Assembly: GCF_000559025.1 (NCBI RefSeq)
Contig: NZ_JAAN01000026.1
Location: 62,001 to 126,000 of the forward strand
DNA length: 64,000 bases
Source: Luteimonas huabeiensis HB2
Lineage (GTDB): Bacteria; Pseudomonadota; Gammaproteobacteria; Xanthomonadales; Xanthomonadaceae
Direction of reading: 5' to 3'
A model generated the notes under the pieces. It made no database searches, was not told where the DNA came from, and saw only the letters and a program-made list of their open reading frames with translations. This document shows positions 8,697 to 17,074 of this stretch, piece after piece. A program made the translations under genes and the position numbers. Numbering within the stretch: position 1 is the stretch's first letter; every line of letters begins with the position of its first letter.

Positions 8697-9362
8697 ATGC
8701 CGACGCTGCTGATCGCCGACGACCACCCGCTGTTCCGCGCCGCGCTGCGCGGCGCCGCCGACGAGGCCGCCGACGACATCCGCACCTGCGAGGCCGGCAC
8801 GCTCGACGATGCCCTCGCCATGCTGGAGGCGCGCCCCGAGATCGACCTGGTGCTGCTGGACCTGCACATGCCCGGCAACCACGGCCTGGCCGGGCTGGCG
8901 GCGATCCGCGCGCAGTTCCCGGCGGTGGCGGTGGCGCTGGTCTCGGCCAACGAGGACCCGCAGATCGTGCGCCGCGCGCTGGACCACGGCGCGGCCGCCT
9001 ACATCCCCAAGAGCGCCGGGCTGGACGAGATGCGCGACGCCATCCGCGCGGTGCTCGACTGCGAGCAGTGGCTGCCGCCGGCGCTGCGCGGGGCGGTGGC
9101 GCGCGCCGAGTCCGCGCCCGGCGACGCCGACCTGGCCGCGCGCCTGGCGAGCCTGACCCCGCAGCAGTTCCGGGTGCTGGCCCTGGTGGCCGAGGGCCTG
9201 CTCAACAAGCAGATCGCCGACCGCCTGGAGGTGCAGGAACGCACGGTGAAGGCGCACCTGTCGGCGATCTTCGAGAAACTGGGCGCGCGCAACCGCACCC
9301 AGGCCGGGGTGATCCTGCGCGGGCTGGAGATCAGCGACCCGGCGCGCCGGGTGGAGGCTTGA
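8697..9362 (+). CDS. LuxR/NarL-family response regulator (CrbR-like)
   Basis: A 221-residue protein with an N-terminal receiver domain (acidic pair D8-D9, phospho-acceptor D55 in LVLLDLHMPG, Lys in YIPKSAG) and a C-terminal helix-turn-helix of the LuxR type (LTPQQFRVLALVAEGLLNKQ to ARNRTQAGVIL). The start is the ATG giving MPTLLIADDH, right after the TACAAT box. In gammaproteobacteria such regulators pair with transporter-fused kinases to activate acetate/organic acid utilisation genes (CrbS/CrbR, MxtR/ErdR). A kinase of that exact architecture lies 3 kb downstream on the other strand, so a pairing is likely but not proven. Confidence 0.88.
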   Translation: MPTLLIADDHPLFRAALRGAADEAADDIRTCEAGTLDDALAMLEARPEIDLVLLDLHMPGNHGLAGLAAIRAQFPAVAVALVSANEDPQIVRRALDHGAAAYIPKSAGLDEMRDAIRAVLDCEQWLPPALRGAVARAESAPGDADLAARLASLTPQQFRVLALVAEGLLNKQIADRLEVQERTVKAHLSAIFEKLGARNRTQAGVILRGLEISDPARRVEA

Positions 9363-9476
9363 CGACAGGTTCCGCAGGTCGGCGACCGCGGCCATGCTAG
9401 GTTGCCCCTGGTAGACCCGCGCCGGGCCGGGCTGGCCGTGCCGGCCGCGACGTCGCCCACCTCAGGAGGACACAGG

Positions 9477-10271
9477 ATGCGCGCCCCCTACCCGACCAAC
9501 TCGCTGCGCTGGCTCGCCGCCGCCTGTCTGGCCGCGCTGCCGGCGCTGGCCGCCTGCCAGAGCGCGCCCGCCGGACGGCTGCAACTGCCTCCGCCCCAAT
9601 CCTCCGACCCGCCGCTGAACCCGAATCCGACCGATGTGATCCGGGTCTACGGGCGGGCGCCGGAGTCGCTGGAGTTCTGGCTGCAGATCGCTTTCCAGGC
9701 CAGGAGTTCCGACAGCGACTGCATCATCGAAAAGCCGTTCTGGGAAGGCGGCGGGCAGAAAGGCTGGGGCTACGACATCCATCCGGTGCGCGAAGGCGAG
9801 CGCTGGCACGCGGACATCGTGGCGGACCGCTACCTCCCGGGGCATTGCCAGTGGGACATCGACGCGGGCGCGACCATGATCGTGCGGCCCACCGGCAGCG
9901 AGCGCGTCGTTTTAGTGGCGCCGCTGGGCGACTTGCGCGCTTACGAAACGCCTCCCGACGACGCCTGGCGCTGCACCGAGCGTCACCGCCACTTCGACTG
10001 CAATGAGGAGGCCCGACGACAGCAGTTCGAGGCGTCGATGGATCCGGCGATTCCCGTGCAGATCCTGTGCAAGCGTAACCCCCCGGAGGGGCGTCGTTTC
10101 GGCGAGCTGCCCTTTGTCTGCAACGAGCCACGCCTTCGGAATGGCGCCAAGGTCGTCCACAGGCTGCGTCCTGGCCAGCGCGAGGTGCGCATCGACCTCT
10201 ACGACCTCGATCGCGAGACGCCGCCCGCGCCCGCGAAAATGGATTCCAATCCGCAAGGAGCGCCACGATGA
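9477..10271 (+). CDS. putative lipoprotein paired with downstream lipase-like protein
   Basis: A 264-residue protein with a lipoprotein signal: basic N-terminus, hydrophobic core and LAAC (Cys about residue 27). AGGAGG stands about 10 bp before the ATG. The mature part is rich in Cys and charged residues (SDCIIEKPF, GHCQWDID, WRCTERHRHFDC, ILCKRN) with no family I recognise. The stop overlaps the next start as ATGA. A secreted-enzyme partner and an envelope lipoprotein in overlapping genes is the usual layout of Xanthomonadaceae antibacterial lipase effectors and their periplasmic immunity lipoproteins. Immunity function is therefore inferred from context. Base composition is visibly less GC-rich than in the flanks. 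Confidence 0.7.
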   Translation: MRAPYPTNSLRWLAAACLAALPALAACQSAPAGRLQLPPPQSSDPPLNPNPTDVIRVYGRAPESLEFWLQIAFQARSSDSDCIIEKPFWEGGGQKGWGYDIHPVREGERWHADIVADRYLPGHCQWDIDAGATMIVRPTGSERVVLVAPLGDLRAYETPPDDAWRCTERHRHFDCNEEARRQQFEASMDPAIPVQILCKRNPPEGRRFGELPFVCNEPRLRNGAKVVHRLRPGQREVRIDLYDLDRETPPAPAKMDSNPQGAPR

Positions 10272-11662
10272 GCGAATCCAGGATTCCTCCACCGCCTGCG
10301 GAGTTTTCGCGCGGCATCGATTACCGGCAGGAATTGCTGCTGGCGCGTTTGAGCCGGGCGAGTTATCTGGATGAGGCGGCGGTCACCAGGGACAGAACCC
10401 ATCCCGACCACGCGTTGTTCGACCAGCAGGCACAGGCATCCTGGACCGTCGGTCTGCACGAAAACCACAACGCCACCACCGGCTTCGTCGCCTACGCCTT
10501 CGTCAACGAAGCCGAACAGCGGGTGGTGATCGCCGTCCGCGGCAGCGACAATGCCGCCGACTGGCGCGGCCCCAACGCGGCGCTGGCGCGCGACGGCGAG
10601 CTGCTGGAGCTGGCCAACCTGCCGGCGCCGGCCACCGCGCGCACCCGCGCGCAGATGGCCGCGGTGCAGGAGGCGCTGCTGCCGGGCGAGGCCTGGGACC
10701 CGCAGTTTAAGCAGGCGCTGGAGTTCGCCCGCACCGTGCGCGACCACTACGGCGCGCAGGGCTATCGCATCGAGACCGCCGGCCATTCGCTGGGCGGGGC
10801 GCACGCGCAACTGATCAGCCACACCTTCGGCTGGCCGGGGCGCTCGTTCGATGCGCCCGGCGCGGCCAACATCGTCGAATCCGACGGCTATCGGCAATGG
10901 CTGGCCGAGCATGGACACGAACCGATGCGCACGCCGGCCTTCCGCAACCAGGTCGGGCTCGACTCCGGATTCCTGAACTACGCGGTCAACAACAGCGCGG
11001 TATCGCGGAAGACGGGGCCGCACCTGGGCGACGTGCAGTCGATCTCCAGCCTGGAAGGGCGGGAGGGCTTCGCCTCGCACGGCCGCTACGCGCTCGGGAT
11101 CGCCAGCGGTGGGCTGCAGAACACGCCGCTGCTGGGGCAGGTGCTGAAGGCCAGCGGCGCGGGACGGCTGGCGACGACGATGGAACACGGTGCCCACGTG
11201 GGCCATCACGGCGTGGACGCGGCGGACCGGCACGCGATGGACCGCATCGTGAAGGTGTTCGAGGAAGCGGTGCGGCGGCAGGACCGCGGCGACCGGCAGC
11301 CGCTGCCGATCTTCGGCGAACAACGCGAGCGCGCCGACCTGCCGCTGGCCCGCACCGAGGCGGCGCTGGGCATGCCGGGCGCGGAGGATGCGCTGCGGCG
11401 CCAGCGACAGGCCACCCGCGCCCTGCTGGACGGCGCCGGCGGCGACGCGCTGGGCCGGTTCCTGGATACGGTGAAGCGCGACGACAGCGTGGCCTGTCGC
11501 GACGCCGCGCGGGCGCTGGCCGAGACCCCGGAAGCGCAGGCGTGGCTGCAGGCCGGCTACGACCGCCTGCAGGCGATCGAGCGCGCCCGCGATGCGCTGG
11601 CGCCGGAACAGGCGCCGCAGCAGCACGCCCGCGCCCCGGAGGAACAGGGCTTGGTCAGATGA
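10268..11662 (+). CDS. class 3 lipase-like protein, possible antibacterial effector
   Basis: A 464-residue alpha/beta-hydrolase without a signal peptide. The first 200 residues follow the lipase class 3 pattern: ASYLDEAAV, VVIAVRGSDNAADW (oxyanion/strand region), then the nucleophile elbow AGHSLGGAHAQL (Ser about 177). The last 200 residues are helical, Ala/Arg/Gln-rich and end in a Gln/Glu-rich tail. Lack of a signal peptide together with an overlapping lipoprotein gene suggests delivery by a type IV or VI system, but I do not see a convincing XVIPCD or other secretion domain. It could equally be a cytoplasmic or membrane-associated lipase. Confidence 0.7.
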   Translation: MSESRIPPPPAEFSRGIDYRQELLLARLSRASYLDEAAVTRDRTHPDHALFDQQAQASWTVGLHENHNATTGFVAYAFVNEAEQRVVIAVRGSDNAADWRGPNAALARDGELLELANLPAPATARTRAQMAAVQEALLPGEAWDPQFKQALEFARTVRDHYGAQGYRIETAGHSLGGAHAQLISHTFGWPGRSFDAPGAANIVESDGYRQWLAEHGHEPMRTPAFRNQVGLDSGFLNYAVNNSAVSRKTGPHLGDVQSISSLEGREGFASHGRYALGIASGGLQNTPLLGQVLKASGAGRLATTMEHGAHVGHHGVDAADRHAMDRIVKVFEEAVRRQDRGDRQPLPIFGEQRERADLPLARTEAALGMPGAEDALRRQRQATRALLDGAGGDALGRFLDTVKRDDSVACRDAARALAETPEAQAWLQAGYDRLQAIERARDALAPEQAPQQHARAPEEQGLVR

Positions 11663-11846
11663 GCGCACGTACGACCGGCCGGCGCCTTGGTGAACGGGCC
11701 AGGTGCGCGGACACGGAGCGCGTCGCCGCTCGGGCGGAAAACCACCGCCGGCACCGCGACCTTTGCGACGAAGAGCGCGAGCGGGCCCGCGCGGGCGGGA
11801 CGGGACGGCCGCCCCGCGCGATCGGGCCGCGCCGCGATCGGCCGCG

Positions 11847-12335
11847 TCAGCAGCGCGTGCAGGACCAGGACTGCATGCGGCCGTCGCGATACGGCATGAC
11901 CATGTGGAAGGCGCGCGGGTCGGCGTCGAACACCAGTGGCACGAAGTGGCGGTCGCCCTCCCACATCGGCAGCTCGAGCACGCGGTCCACGTCCACCCAT
12001 TCCAGCGCGCCCTCGGCGTTGGCCGTCAGCGGGGTGCCGCGGTAGCGGGTCACCAGGAACACGAAGCCGAACCAGTCCTCGCCCTGCTTGCCGAAGCCGG
12101 GCCAGCTGATGGTGCCGCGCAGCTTGAGTTCCTCGCAGTCGATGCCGGCCTCCTCGCGGATCTCGCGGCGCATGCCGGCGACGATGTCCTCGTCGGGCTC
12201 CAGCTTGCCGCCCAGGCCGTTGTACTTGCCCAGGTGCTGGTCGTCGGCGCGCGCGTTGCGGTGGATGAGCAGCACGCGCCGGCGGTCGGGCGAGAGCACG
12301 TAGCCGAGCGTGGCGAGGATCGGGGCGTAGGGCAT
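11847..12335 (-). CDS. NUDIX hydrolase (MutT/8-oxo-dGTP diphosphatase-like)
   Basis: A 162-residue protein with a complete Nudix box: G-x5-E-x7-R-E-x2-E-E-x-G (GGKLEPDED then MRREIREEAGI, about residues 42-65). The N-terminal strand region APILATLGYVLSPDRRRVLLIHRN is typical of the 8-oxo-dGTP diphosphatase branch with GKYNGLGGK. It ends SWSCTRC, an unusual cysteine pair at the terminus. It lies downstream of the histidine kinase on the same strand with a 71-bp gap. The substrate is not readable from sequence; nucleotide sanitation is the family default. Confidence 0.9.
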   Translation of the reverse strand: MPYAPILATLGYVLSPDRRRVLLIHRNARADDQHLGKYNGLGGKLEPDEDIVAGMRREIREEAGIDCEELKLRGTISWPGFGKQGEDWFGFVFLVTRYRGTPLTANAEGALEWVDVDRVLELPMWEGDRHFVPLVFDADPRAFHMVMPYRDGRMQSWSCTRC

Positions 12336-12406
12336 CGGACGGGTCTGCAGGCGCGAAGCCGCGCATCTTAGCCGGCCGCCGCGCCGGAGGGGCCGCCGCC
12401 GGCGGC

Positions 12407-15400
12407 TCAGCGCGCGCGCATCGCGCGCAGGCGGTCGAGGGTGGACTTCAGCGCCAGCGGCCGCACCGGCTTCTGCAGCAGGCCCAGGCCGTGCTCGGCG
12501 GCGTCGCGGCGCACCGCGTCGGTGGCGTCGGCGCTGAGGATCAGGGTCGGCCGCGCGGGGTGGCGCTCGGCGAGCCGGCGCGCCAGCGCCACGCCGTTGT
12601 CGCCATCGTCGAGGTGGTAGTCGAACAGCCACAGATCCGCGGGCCGTGCCGCCAGCGCGGCCTGCGCCGCGTCGCCGCCGGCGACCGCATCGACGCTGCA
12701 GCCCCAGCCTTCGAGCAGCCGCCGCAGCGCGTCCAGCGCCTCCGGCTCGTTGTCCACCAGCAGCACGTGGGCGCCGGCGAGCCCCGCGCGCGCCGCGACG
12801 GGCCCGTCGCCGGCGCGCCCGGCCGTGCGCGCGAGTTCCAGCGCGAACACGGTGCCGCGGCCGGGGCGGCTGCGCAGGGTCAGCGGCGCGTCCAGCAGGC
12901 GCGCGATGCGATCGGCGATGGCCAGGCCCAGGCCGAGCCCCTGCCCCGGGCTGCCCTCGCCGCGGCGGAATTCCTCGAAGATCGCCGCGCGCTGTTCGGG
13001 CGGGATGCCCGGACCGGTGTCGTGCACCTCCACGCGCAGGCCTCGGCCGGTGCGGCGCACGCCGAGCAGGATGCGGCCGCTGGCGGTATAGCGCACCGCG
13101 TTGGCGAGGAAGTTCTGCAGCACCCGGCGCAGCAGCTGCGGATCGCTGCGCACCCAGGCGCGGGTCGGCACCGCGTCGAGCCGCAGCCCGCGCGCGGCGG
13201 CCAGCGCGCGGAACTCGGCCGCCAGCGGCTCGAGCACGTCGGCCAGCGGGAACTCGCGCGGCTGCGGCGCCAGTCCGCCCGCCTCCAGCCGCGCCAGGTC
13301 GAACAGGCCGTTGAGCAGGTCGGTGGTGGCGTCCAGCGCGCCGCGCAGCTGGCCCAGCAGCGGCGCCGCGGCCTCCGGCAGTTGCGGGCGCAGGGCGTCG
13401 GTAAACAGCTGCGCGGCATGCAGCGGCTGCAGCAGGTCGTGGCCGACGGCGGCGAGGAAGCGGCTCTTGGCCTCGTTGGCGCGCTCGGCCTCGCGCCGCG
13501 CCTGGTCGAGGCTGCGCGTGCGCTCCTCCACGCGCTGCTCCAGGGTCTCGTTGGACAGCCGCAGCGCGCGCTCGGTGCTGCGGAACGCGGTGACGTCGGT
13601 GAAGGTGGCGACGAAGCCGCCGCCGGGCATGGGGTTGCCGCGGATCTCGATGATCGCCCCGCCCGGGAACCGCCGCTCGGCCACGTAGGGGGTGCCGGCG
13701 CGCATGTGGCCGATGCGCTTGTCCACCTCCGCCGCCACCGCGACCGCGCCGATCAGGCCGCGATCGAGGTTGTGGCGGACCAGCTCGGCCACCGGCACGC
13801 CGACCTTCAGCAGCGCCGGGGGGTAGCCGAACAGCTCGGCGTAGCGCGCGTTCCAGGCCACCAGCCGCAGTTCGGCATCGACCACGCTGATGCCCTGGCT
13901 CATGTTCTCCAGCGCCGCCTCCAGCACGCGCTGGTTGAAGCGCAGATCCTGCGAGGCCTCGCCGACGATCGCCGCGACCGTGTCGAGATCGGGGCCGGCG
14001 TCGCGCCGCGCGGCGTCGAGCAGCAGCCGCGCCGAGGCGCTGCCCAGCACCGCGGCCAGTTCGCGTTCCAGCCGCGCCTCGATGTCCGCCGGCACCGGCC
14101 CGCTGCGCGGGGCGTCGCGCAGCACCGCCTCGACCAGCCCCGCCGGCAGGAAGCGACGGCCCGCGCTGCGCAGAGCCTGCAGGCCGGCCGCGCGCGCGGG
14201 CCCGCTGCGCTCGCCGCGGTCGAACGCCGCCGCCAGCAGGGTGACGGCGGTACCGACGAACAGCGTCGCCCCGAACGCGCGGCCCAGCGGGCTCCAGCCG
14301 GTCAGCCCGAACAGCCCGTCCGGCGTCGCCCAGGCCGGCAGCGCATCGAACGCGGTGTTCGCCAGCACCGCCGGGGCCAGCATCGTCCACGCCCAGGCCG
14401 CGAACGCGGCGACCACGCCGGCGGTGGCCGCGCGCGGCGGCGTCTGCGGGCGCCAGATCGCGAAGCCCAGCGCCGGCGCCAGCGTGGCCAAGGCGGAGAA
14501 CGAGATCGCGCCGATGTCGGCCAGCGCGCTGCTGTCGCCGACCACGCGCCCGTACAGCCAGGCCAGCAGCATGATCGCGACGATGCCGGCCCGGCGCAGC
14601 ATCAGCACGTCGCGGCGGCGGTCGCCGCCCTCCGCGCGCGACCACGCACCGCGCAGCAGGCCCGGCGCGAACCAGTGGTTGCCGATCATCAGGCTGAGCG
14701 TGAGCGTGCTGACCACCACCATGCCGGTCGAGGCGCTGAGGCCGCCGAGGAAGGCGAACAGCGCCACGCCCTCGCGCCCCTGCGACAGCGGCAGCGCCAG
14801 CGCGTACATGTCCGAAGGCACGCGCTCGCCGAGCAGGGCCATGCCGGCGTGCGCCAGCGGCAGGCCCGGCACCGCGATCAGCAGCAGGTACAGCGGGAAC
14901 TGCCAGCGCGCCGCGCGCACGTCGCGCTCGTCGCGGCATTCCACCACCGCCACGTGGAACTGGTGCGGCAGGATGAACATCGCCAGCGCACCCAGGAACA
15001 CCAGCGGCAGGAAGCCGCCCAGATCCTGCGCCGGCGGGGTCGGCACGCTCGCCGGCATCTTCGCGGCGAGCTGCCAGACGAACAGGCCCAGCACCAGCAT
15101 CGCCGCCAGCTTGAACAGCGATTCGAAGGCCATCGCCAGCACCAGGCCACGGTTGTGCTCGGCGGCGCTGGCGCGGCGGGTGCCGAACAGCATGGTGAAC
15201 AGCGCCATCGCCAGCGCCACGTAGAGGCCGATGTCGCGCCAGGGCGGAATGTCGGCCAGGTCCAGGTAGGCGGCGCCGGTGAACGTGGAATAGCTCATCG
15301 CCACCGCCTTGAGCTGCAGCGCGATGTAGGGGATCAGCCCGAGCGCGGCCACCAGGGTGACGGTGGCGGCCAGCCACGGGTCCTTGCCGAGCCGGGTGGC

Positions 15401-15712
15401 GACGAGGTCGGCCAGCGAGGTGGCGTTGCTCTCGCGCGCCAGCCGCACCAGCCGCACCATGAAGCCGTAGGCCAGCACGTAGAACACGATCGCGCCGAGG
15501 AAGGTCGGCGGCAGCGGCCAGCCGTAGCGCGCGGCCTGGGTGACGGTGCCGTAGAAGGTCCACGAGGTGCAGTGGACCGCCAGCGACAGCGCGTACACGT
15601 GCCGCCAGCGCCGCGCGAACAGCTGCGGGCGGCGCTCGCCGTAGACCCCGGCGGCGAACATCAGCCCCAGCCACAGGGCCGCGGCCAGCAGCACGGCGCC
15701 GACGCTCAGCAC
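12407..15712 (-). CDS. hybrid histidine kinase with N-terminal sodium/solute-symporter domain (CrbS-like)
   Basis: About 1,101 residues. The first 480 or so form an SLC5/SSS-type transporter with about 13 membrane helices (TFYGTVTQAARYGWPLPPT, then LPHQFHVAVVECRD). A linker and a PAS domain follow (LRFNQRVLEAALENMSQGIS, WNARYAELFGYP). Next come a HisKA domain with His758 in AVGHDLLQPLHAAQ, an HATPase_c domain (DTGPGIPPEQ, GQGLGLGLAI) and a C-terminal receiver with Asp1031 in WLFDYHLDDG. This is the CrbS/MxtR architecture that senses acetate or related acids. I placed the start at GTG 15712, where homologous proteins begin (VLSVGAVLLAAALW); an ATG at 15781 is possible, but a TATGCT -10-like box overlaps it. 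Confidence 0.92.
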   Translation of the reverse strand: MLSVGAVLLAAALWLGLMFAAGVYGERRPQLFARRWRHVYALSLAVHCTSWTFYGTVTQAARYGWPLPPTFLGAIVFYVLAYGFMVRLVRLARESNATSLADLVATRLGKDPWLAATVTLVAALGLIPYIALQLKAVAMSYSTFTGAAYLDLADIPPWRDIGLYVALAMALFTMLFGTRRASAAEHNRGLVLAMAFESLFKLAAMLVLGLFVWQLAAKMPASVPTPPAQDLGGFLPLVFLGALAMFILPHQFHVAVVECRDERDVRAARWQFPLYLLLIAVPGLPLAHAGMALLGERVPSDMYALALPLSQGREGVALFAFLGGLSASTGMVVVSTLTLSLMIGNHWFAPGLLRGAWSRAEGGDRRRDVLMLRRAGIVAIMLLAWLYGRVVGDSSALADIGAISFSALATLAPALGFAIWRPQTPPRAATAGVVAAFAAWAWTMLAPAVLANTAFDALPAWATPDGLFGLTGWSPLGRAFGATLFVGTAVTLLAAAFDRGERSGPARAAGLQALRSAGRRFLPAGLVEAVLRDAPRSGPVPADIEARLERELAAVLGSASARLLLDAARRDAGPDLDTVAAIVGEASQDLRFNQRVLEAALENMSQGISVVDAELRLVAWNARYAELFGYPPALLKVGVPVAELVRHNLDRGLIGAVAVAAEVDKRIGHMRAGTPYVAERRFPGGAIIEIRGNPMPGGGFVATFTDVTAFRSTERALRLSNETLEQRVEERTRSLDQARREAERANEAKSRFLAAVGHDLLQPLHAAQLFTDALRPQLPEAAAPLLGQLRGALDATTDLLNGLFDLARLEAGGLAPQPREFPLADVLEPLAAEFRALAAARGLRLDAVPTRAWVRSDPQLLRRVLQNFLANAVRYTASGRILLGVRRTGRGLRVEVHDTGPGIPPEQRAAIFEEFRRGEGSPGQGLGLGLAIADRIARLLDAPLTLRSRPGRGTVFALELARTAGRAGDGPVAARAGLAGAHVLLVDNEPEALDALRRLLEGWGCSVDAVAGGDAAQAALAARPADLWLFDYHLDDGDNGVALARRLAERHPARPTLILSADATDAVRRDAAEHGLGLLQKPVRPLALKSTLDRLRAMRAR

Positions 15713-16050
15713 GGGGCCGGCCCGGACCCGGGGTCGAGTGGAACGGATCGGGCCGGGCGCTCGCGCATCGCGCGCGAGCATAGCGCAGCGCCGGGCGCCG
15801 CCGGCCCGGCCGACGGCGCGGGGGTGGAACAGGCCCCGAGCGACGCGGGGATTCGCCGACCGCCGCAAGGCGGGTGAGCCATACGCCGGGACCGCCACCA
15901 CGATGGCGGCGGAAGCGCGAAAAGCGCTGGCATGGGGCGCTTGGAGACCTGAAGTATCGGGCGACGAACCCGGCTGCGGACGCTTGCGGCAAGAGCCGCT
16001 GCGCCCGGGGGCGGCGCGCCGCTGTTCGGACGAACTTGCACGGCACTCGA
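15713..16050. other. gene-free divergent intergenic region
   Basis: No convincing coding region. On the minus strand a TATGCT hexamer (15776-15781) could be the -10 box of the kinase gene. On the plus strand the far end carries TTGCAC (16036-16041), the probable -35 of the toxin-antitoxin promoter. In between are GC-rich imperfect palindromes (for example around 15780-15850) with no recognisable repeat family. Everything else in this stretch looks featureless. Confidence 0.5.
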
Positions 16051-16072
16051 TGTGTCCATTAAAGTGGACACA
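16036..16072 (+). promoter_or_regulatory. toxin-antitoxin promoter with palindromic operator
   Basis: A perfect inverted repeat TGTGTCCA-TTAAAG-TGGACACA occupies 16051-16072 and runs into the A of the toxin ATG. TTGCAC at 16036-16041 lies 17 bp before TTAAAG, so the operator covers the -10 region. A transcript would start about at the ATG, giving a leaderless or near-leaderless message. An operator here is what conditional autoregulation by the antitoxin (a helix-turn-helix protein) would need. Confidence 0.65.
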
Positions 16073-16362
16073 TGGCGACGATCCGCACCACCGAGATCTT
16101 CGACAGATGGTTCGACGGATTGCGCGATCGTGCAGCGAGGATGCGCATCGCTGCCCGGATTCGTCGGCTGTCGGAAGGCAACCCGGGTCAGCACCGCAAC
16201 CTGACCACTGGGGTGACGGAGATGAAGATCGACTATGGGCCGGGCTATCGCGTGTACTTCGTCACCCGGGCCGGCGTGACCTACCTGCTGCTGTGCGGGG
16301 GCGACAAGAGTACGCAACAACACGACATCGAGACGGCATTGGAGCTGGCCGGCCGGCTGTGA
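16072..16362 (+). CDS. RelE/ParE-superfamily toxin (HigB-like addiction module killer)
   Basis: A 96-residue protein of the short 'addiction module killer' branch of RelE/ParE toxins: TTEIFDRWFDGLRDRAARMR at the N-terminus, a basic helix (RIAARIRRLSEGNPG), then the beta-sheet core EMKIDYGPGYRVYFV and LLLCGGDKSTQQHDI. The GYRVYF and GGDKSTQ motifs are characteristic. Toxins of this fold usually cut mRNA on the ribosome. It is followed 46 bp later by a helix-turn-helix antitoxin, in the toxin-first order typical of HigBA-like pairs. Confidence 0.9.
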   Translation: MATIRTTEIFDRWFDGLRDRAARMRIAARIRRLSEGNPGQHRNLTTGVTEMKIDYGPGYRVYFVTRAGVTYLLLCGGDKSTQQHDIETALELAGRL

Positions 16363-16408
16363 CCCCAGCGGACCGTCCTCCCAGCACGGCAAATCCTGGA
16401 GAAGGCGC

Positions 16409-16804
16409 ATGAGTGCCAAGATCAAGACCCGCGAGTGGGATTCGGTTGAGTACCTCCGCAACGAAGAGGATATCCGCCTCTATCTCGAGGCTGCGATGGA
16501 GGAAGCGCCCGACGATGCCGCCTACATGGCCGCTGTGCTGGGCGATGTCGCGCGCGCCCGCAACATCGCCGAGCTGGCCCGCACGACAGGCATTGCCCGC
16601 GAGACGCTTTACAAGACACTGCGCGGCGAAGGCAATCCCACCTTGGCGACCATCAGCAAGCTGGCCAACGCACTCGGATTCCGGCTGGGATTGATTCCCA
16701 TGCCCTCCAAGGCCCCGACGCCCAAGCGGCCCCGCACCCGTGCCCAAGCTGCCAAGGCTCCGGCGAAATCCGCGAAACCGACGAAACCCCGGAAGGTGGC
16801 GTAG
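16409..16804 (+). CDS. HigA-like antitoxin with basic C-terminal tail
   Basis: A 131-residue protein. Residues 15-95 match the 'addiction module antidote' family: WDSVEYLRNEEDIRLYLEAA, then a Cro/C1-like helix-turn-helix (NIAELARTTGIARETLYKTL, LATISKLANALGFRLGL). GGAGAAGG precedes the ATG at good spacing. Unusually, the last 35 residues are a Lys/Ala/Pro/Arg-rich tail (KAPTPKRPRTRAQAAKAPAK and beyond), absent from the typical roughly 100-residue member. The tail could add non-specific DNA binding or be a flexible degradation tag. It neutralises the upstream toxin and probably binds the palindrome over the module's promoter. Confidence 0.88.
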   Translation: MSAKIKTREWDSVEYLRNEEDIRLYLEAAMEEAPDDAAYMAAVLGDVARARNIAELARTTGIARETLYKTLRGEGNPTLATISKLANALGFRLGLIPMPSKAPTPKRPRTRAQAAKAPAKSAKPTKPRKVA

Positions 16805-16844
16805 TTCCGAAAGCCTGCCCATCACGCGCGCCCCCGACGCGCCT

Positions 16845-16874
16845 GGATGCGCGCGGATGCGCGCGGATGCGCGC
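16845..16874. repeat. short tandem repeat, GGATGCGCGC x3
   Basis: Three head-to-tail copies of the decamer GGATGCGCGC lie in the 270-bp gap between the antitoxin gene and the TonB receptor gene. Both neighbouring genes end towards this gap. I see no poly-T terminator. The rest of the gap (16805-17074) shows nothing else. Confidence 0.7.
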
Positions 16875-17074
16875 GAGTCTGCTTGCGCCGACAGGCTCCG
16901 CGTGCACTCCTTGAATCTTGCCGCCACGGCCTCGAGGACGAGGCGCTCGGAGTACGTCGCTGCAATCTCGGAATGGCTTGCCTGCCCGCCGTCCATTGCC
17001 GACAGACGGTCCGCGGCCGGGCCGGGGCCGGATCGCCGCCGGCGCGATCCCGTGAGCCGGCGGCGGACGCGTCC

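Noticed and set aside
10268-11662. XVIPCD secretion domain in the lipase-like protein
   Set aside because: A THPDHALFDQ phrase resembles the start of that domain, but it is at the N-terminus, and the expected C-terminal motifs were not found.
12407-15781. ATG start at 15781 for the kinase
   Set aside because: It adds 23 Arg-rich residues not expected in the family and overlaps a -10-like hexamer; GTG 15712 matches the usual N-terminus.
15713-16050. small gene upstream of the toxin
   Set aside because: Frames are open only because of composition; no ribosome-binding site or recognisable protein.
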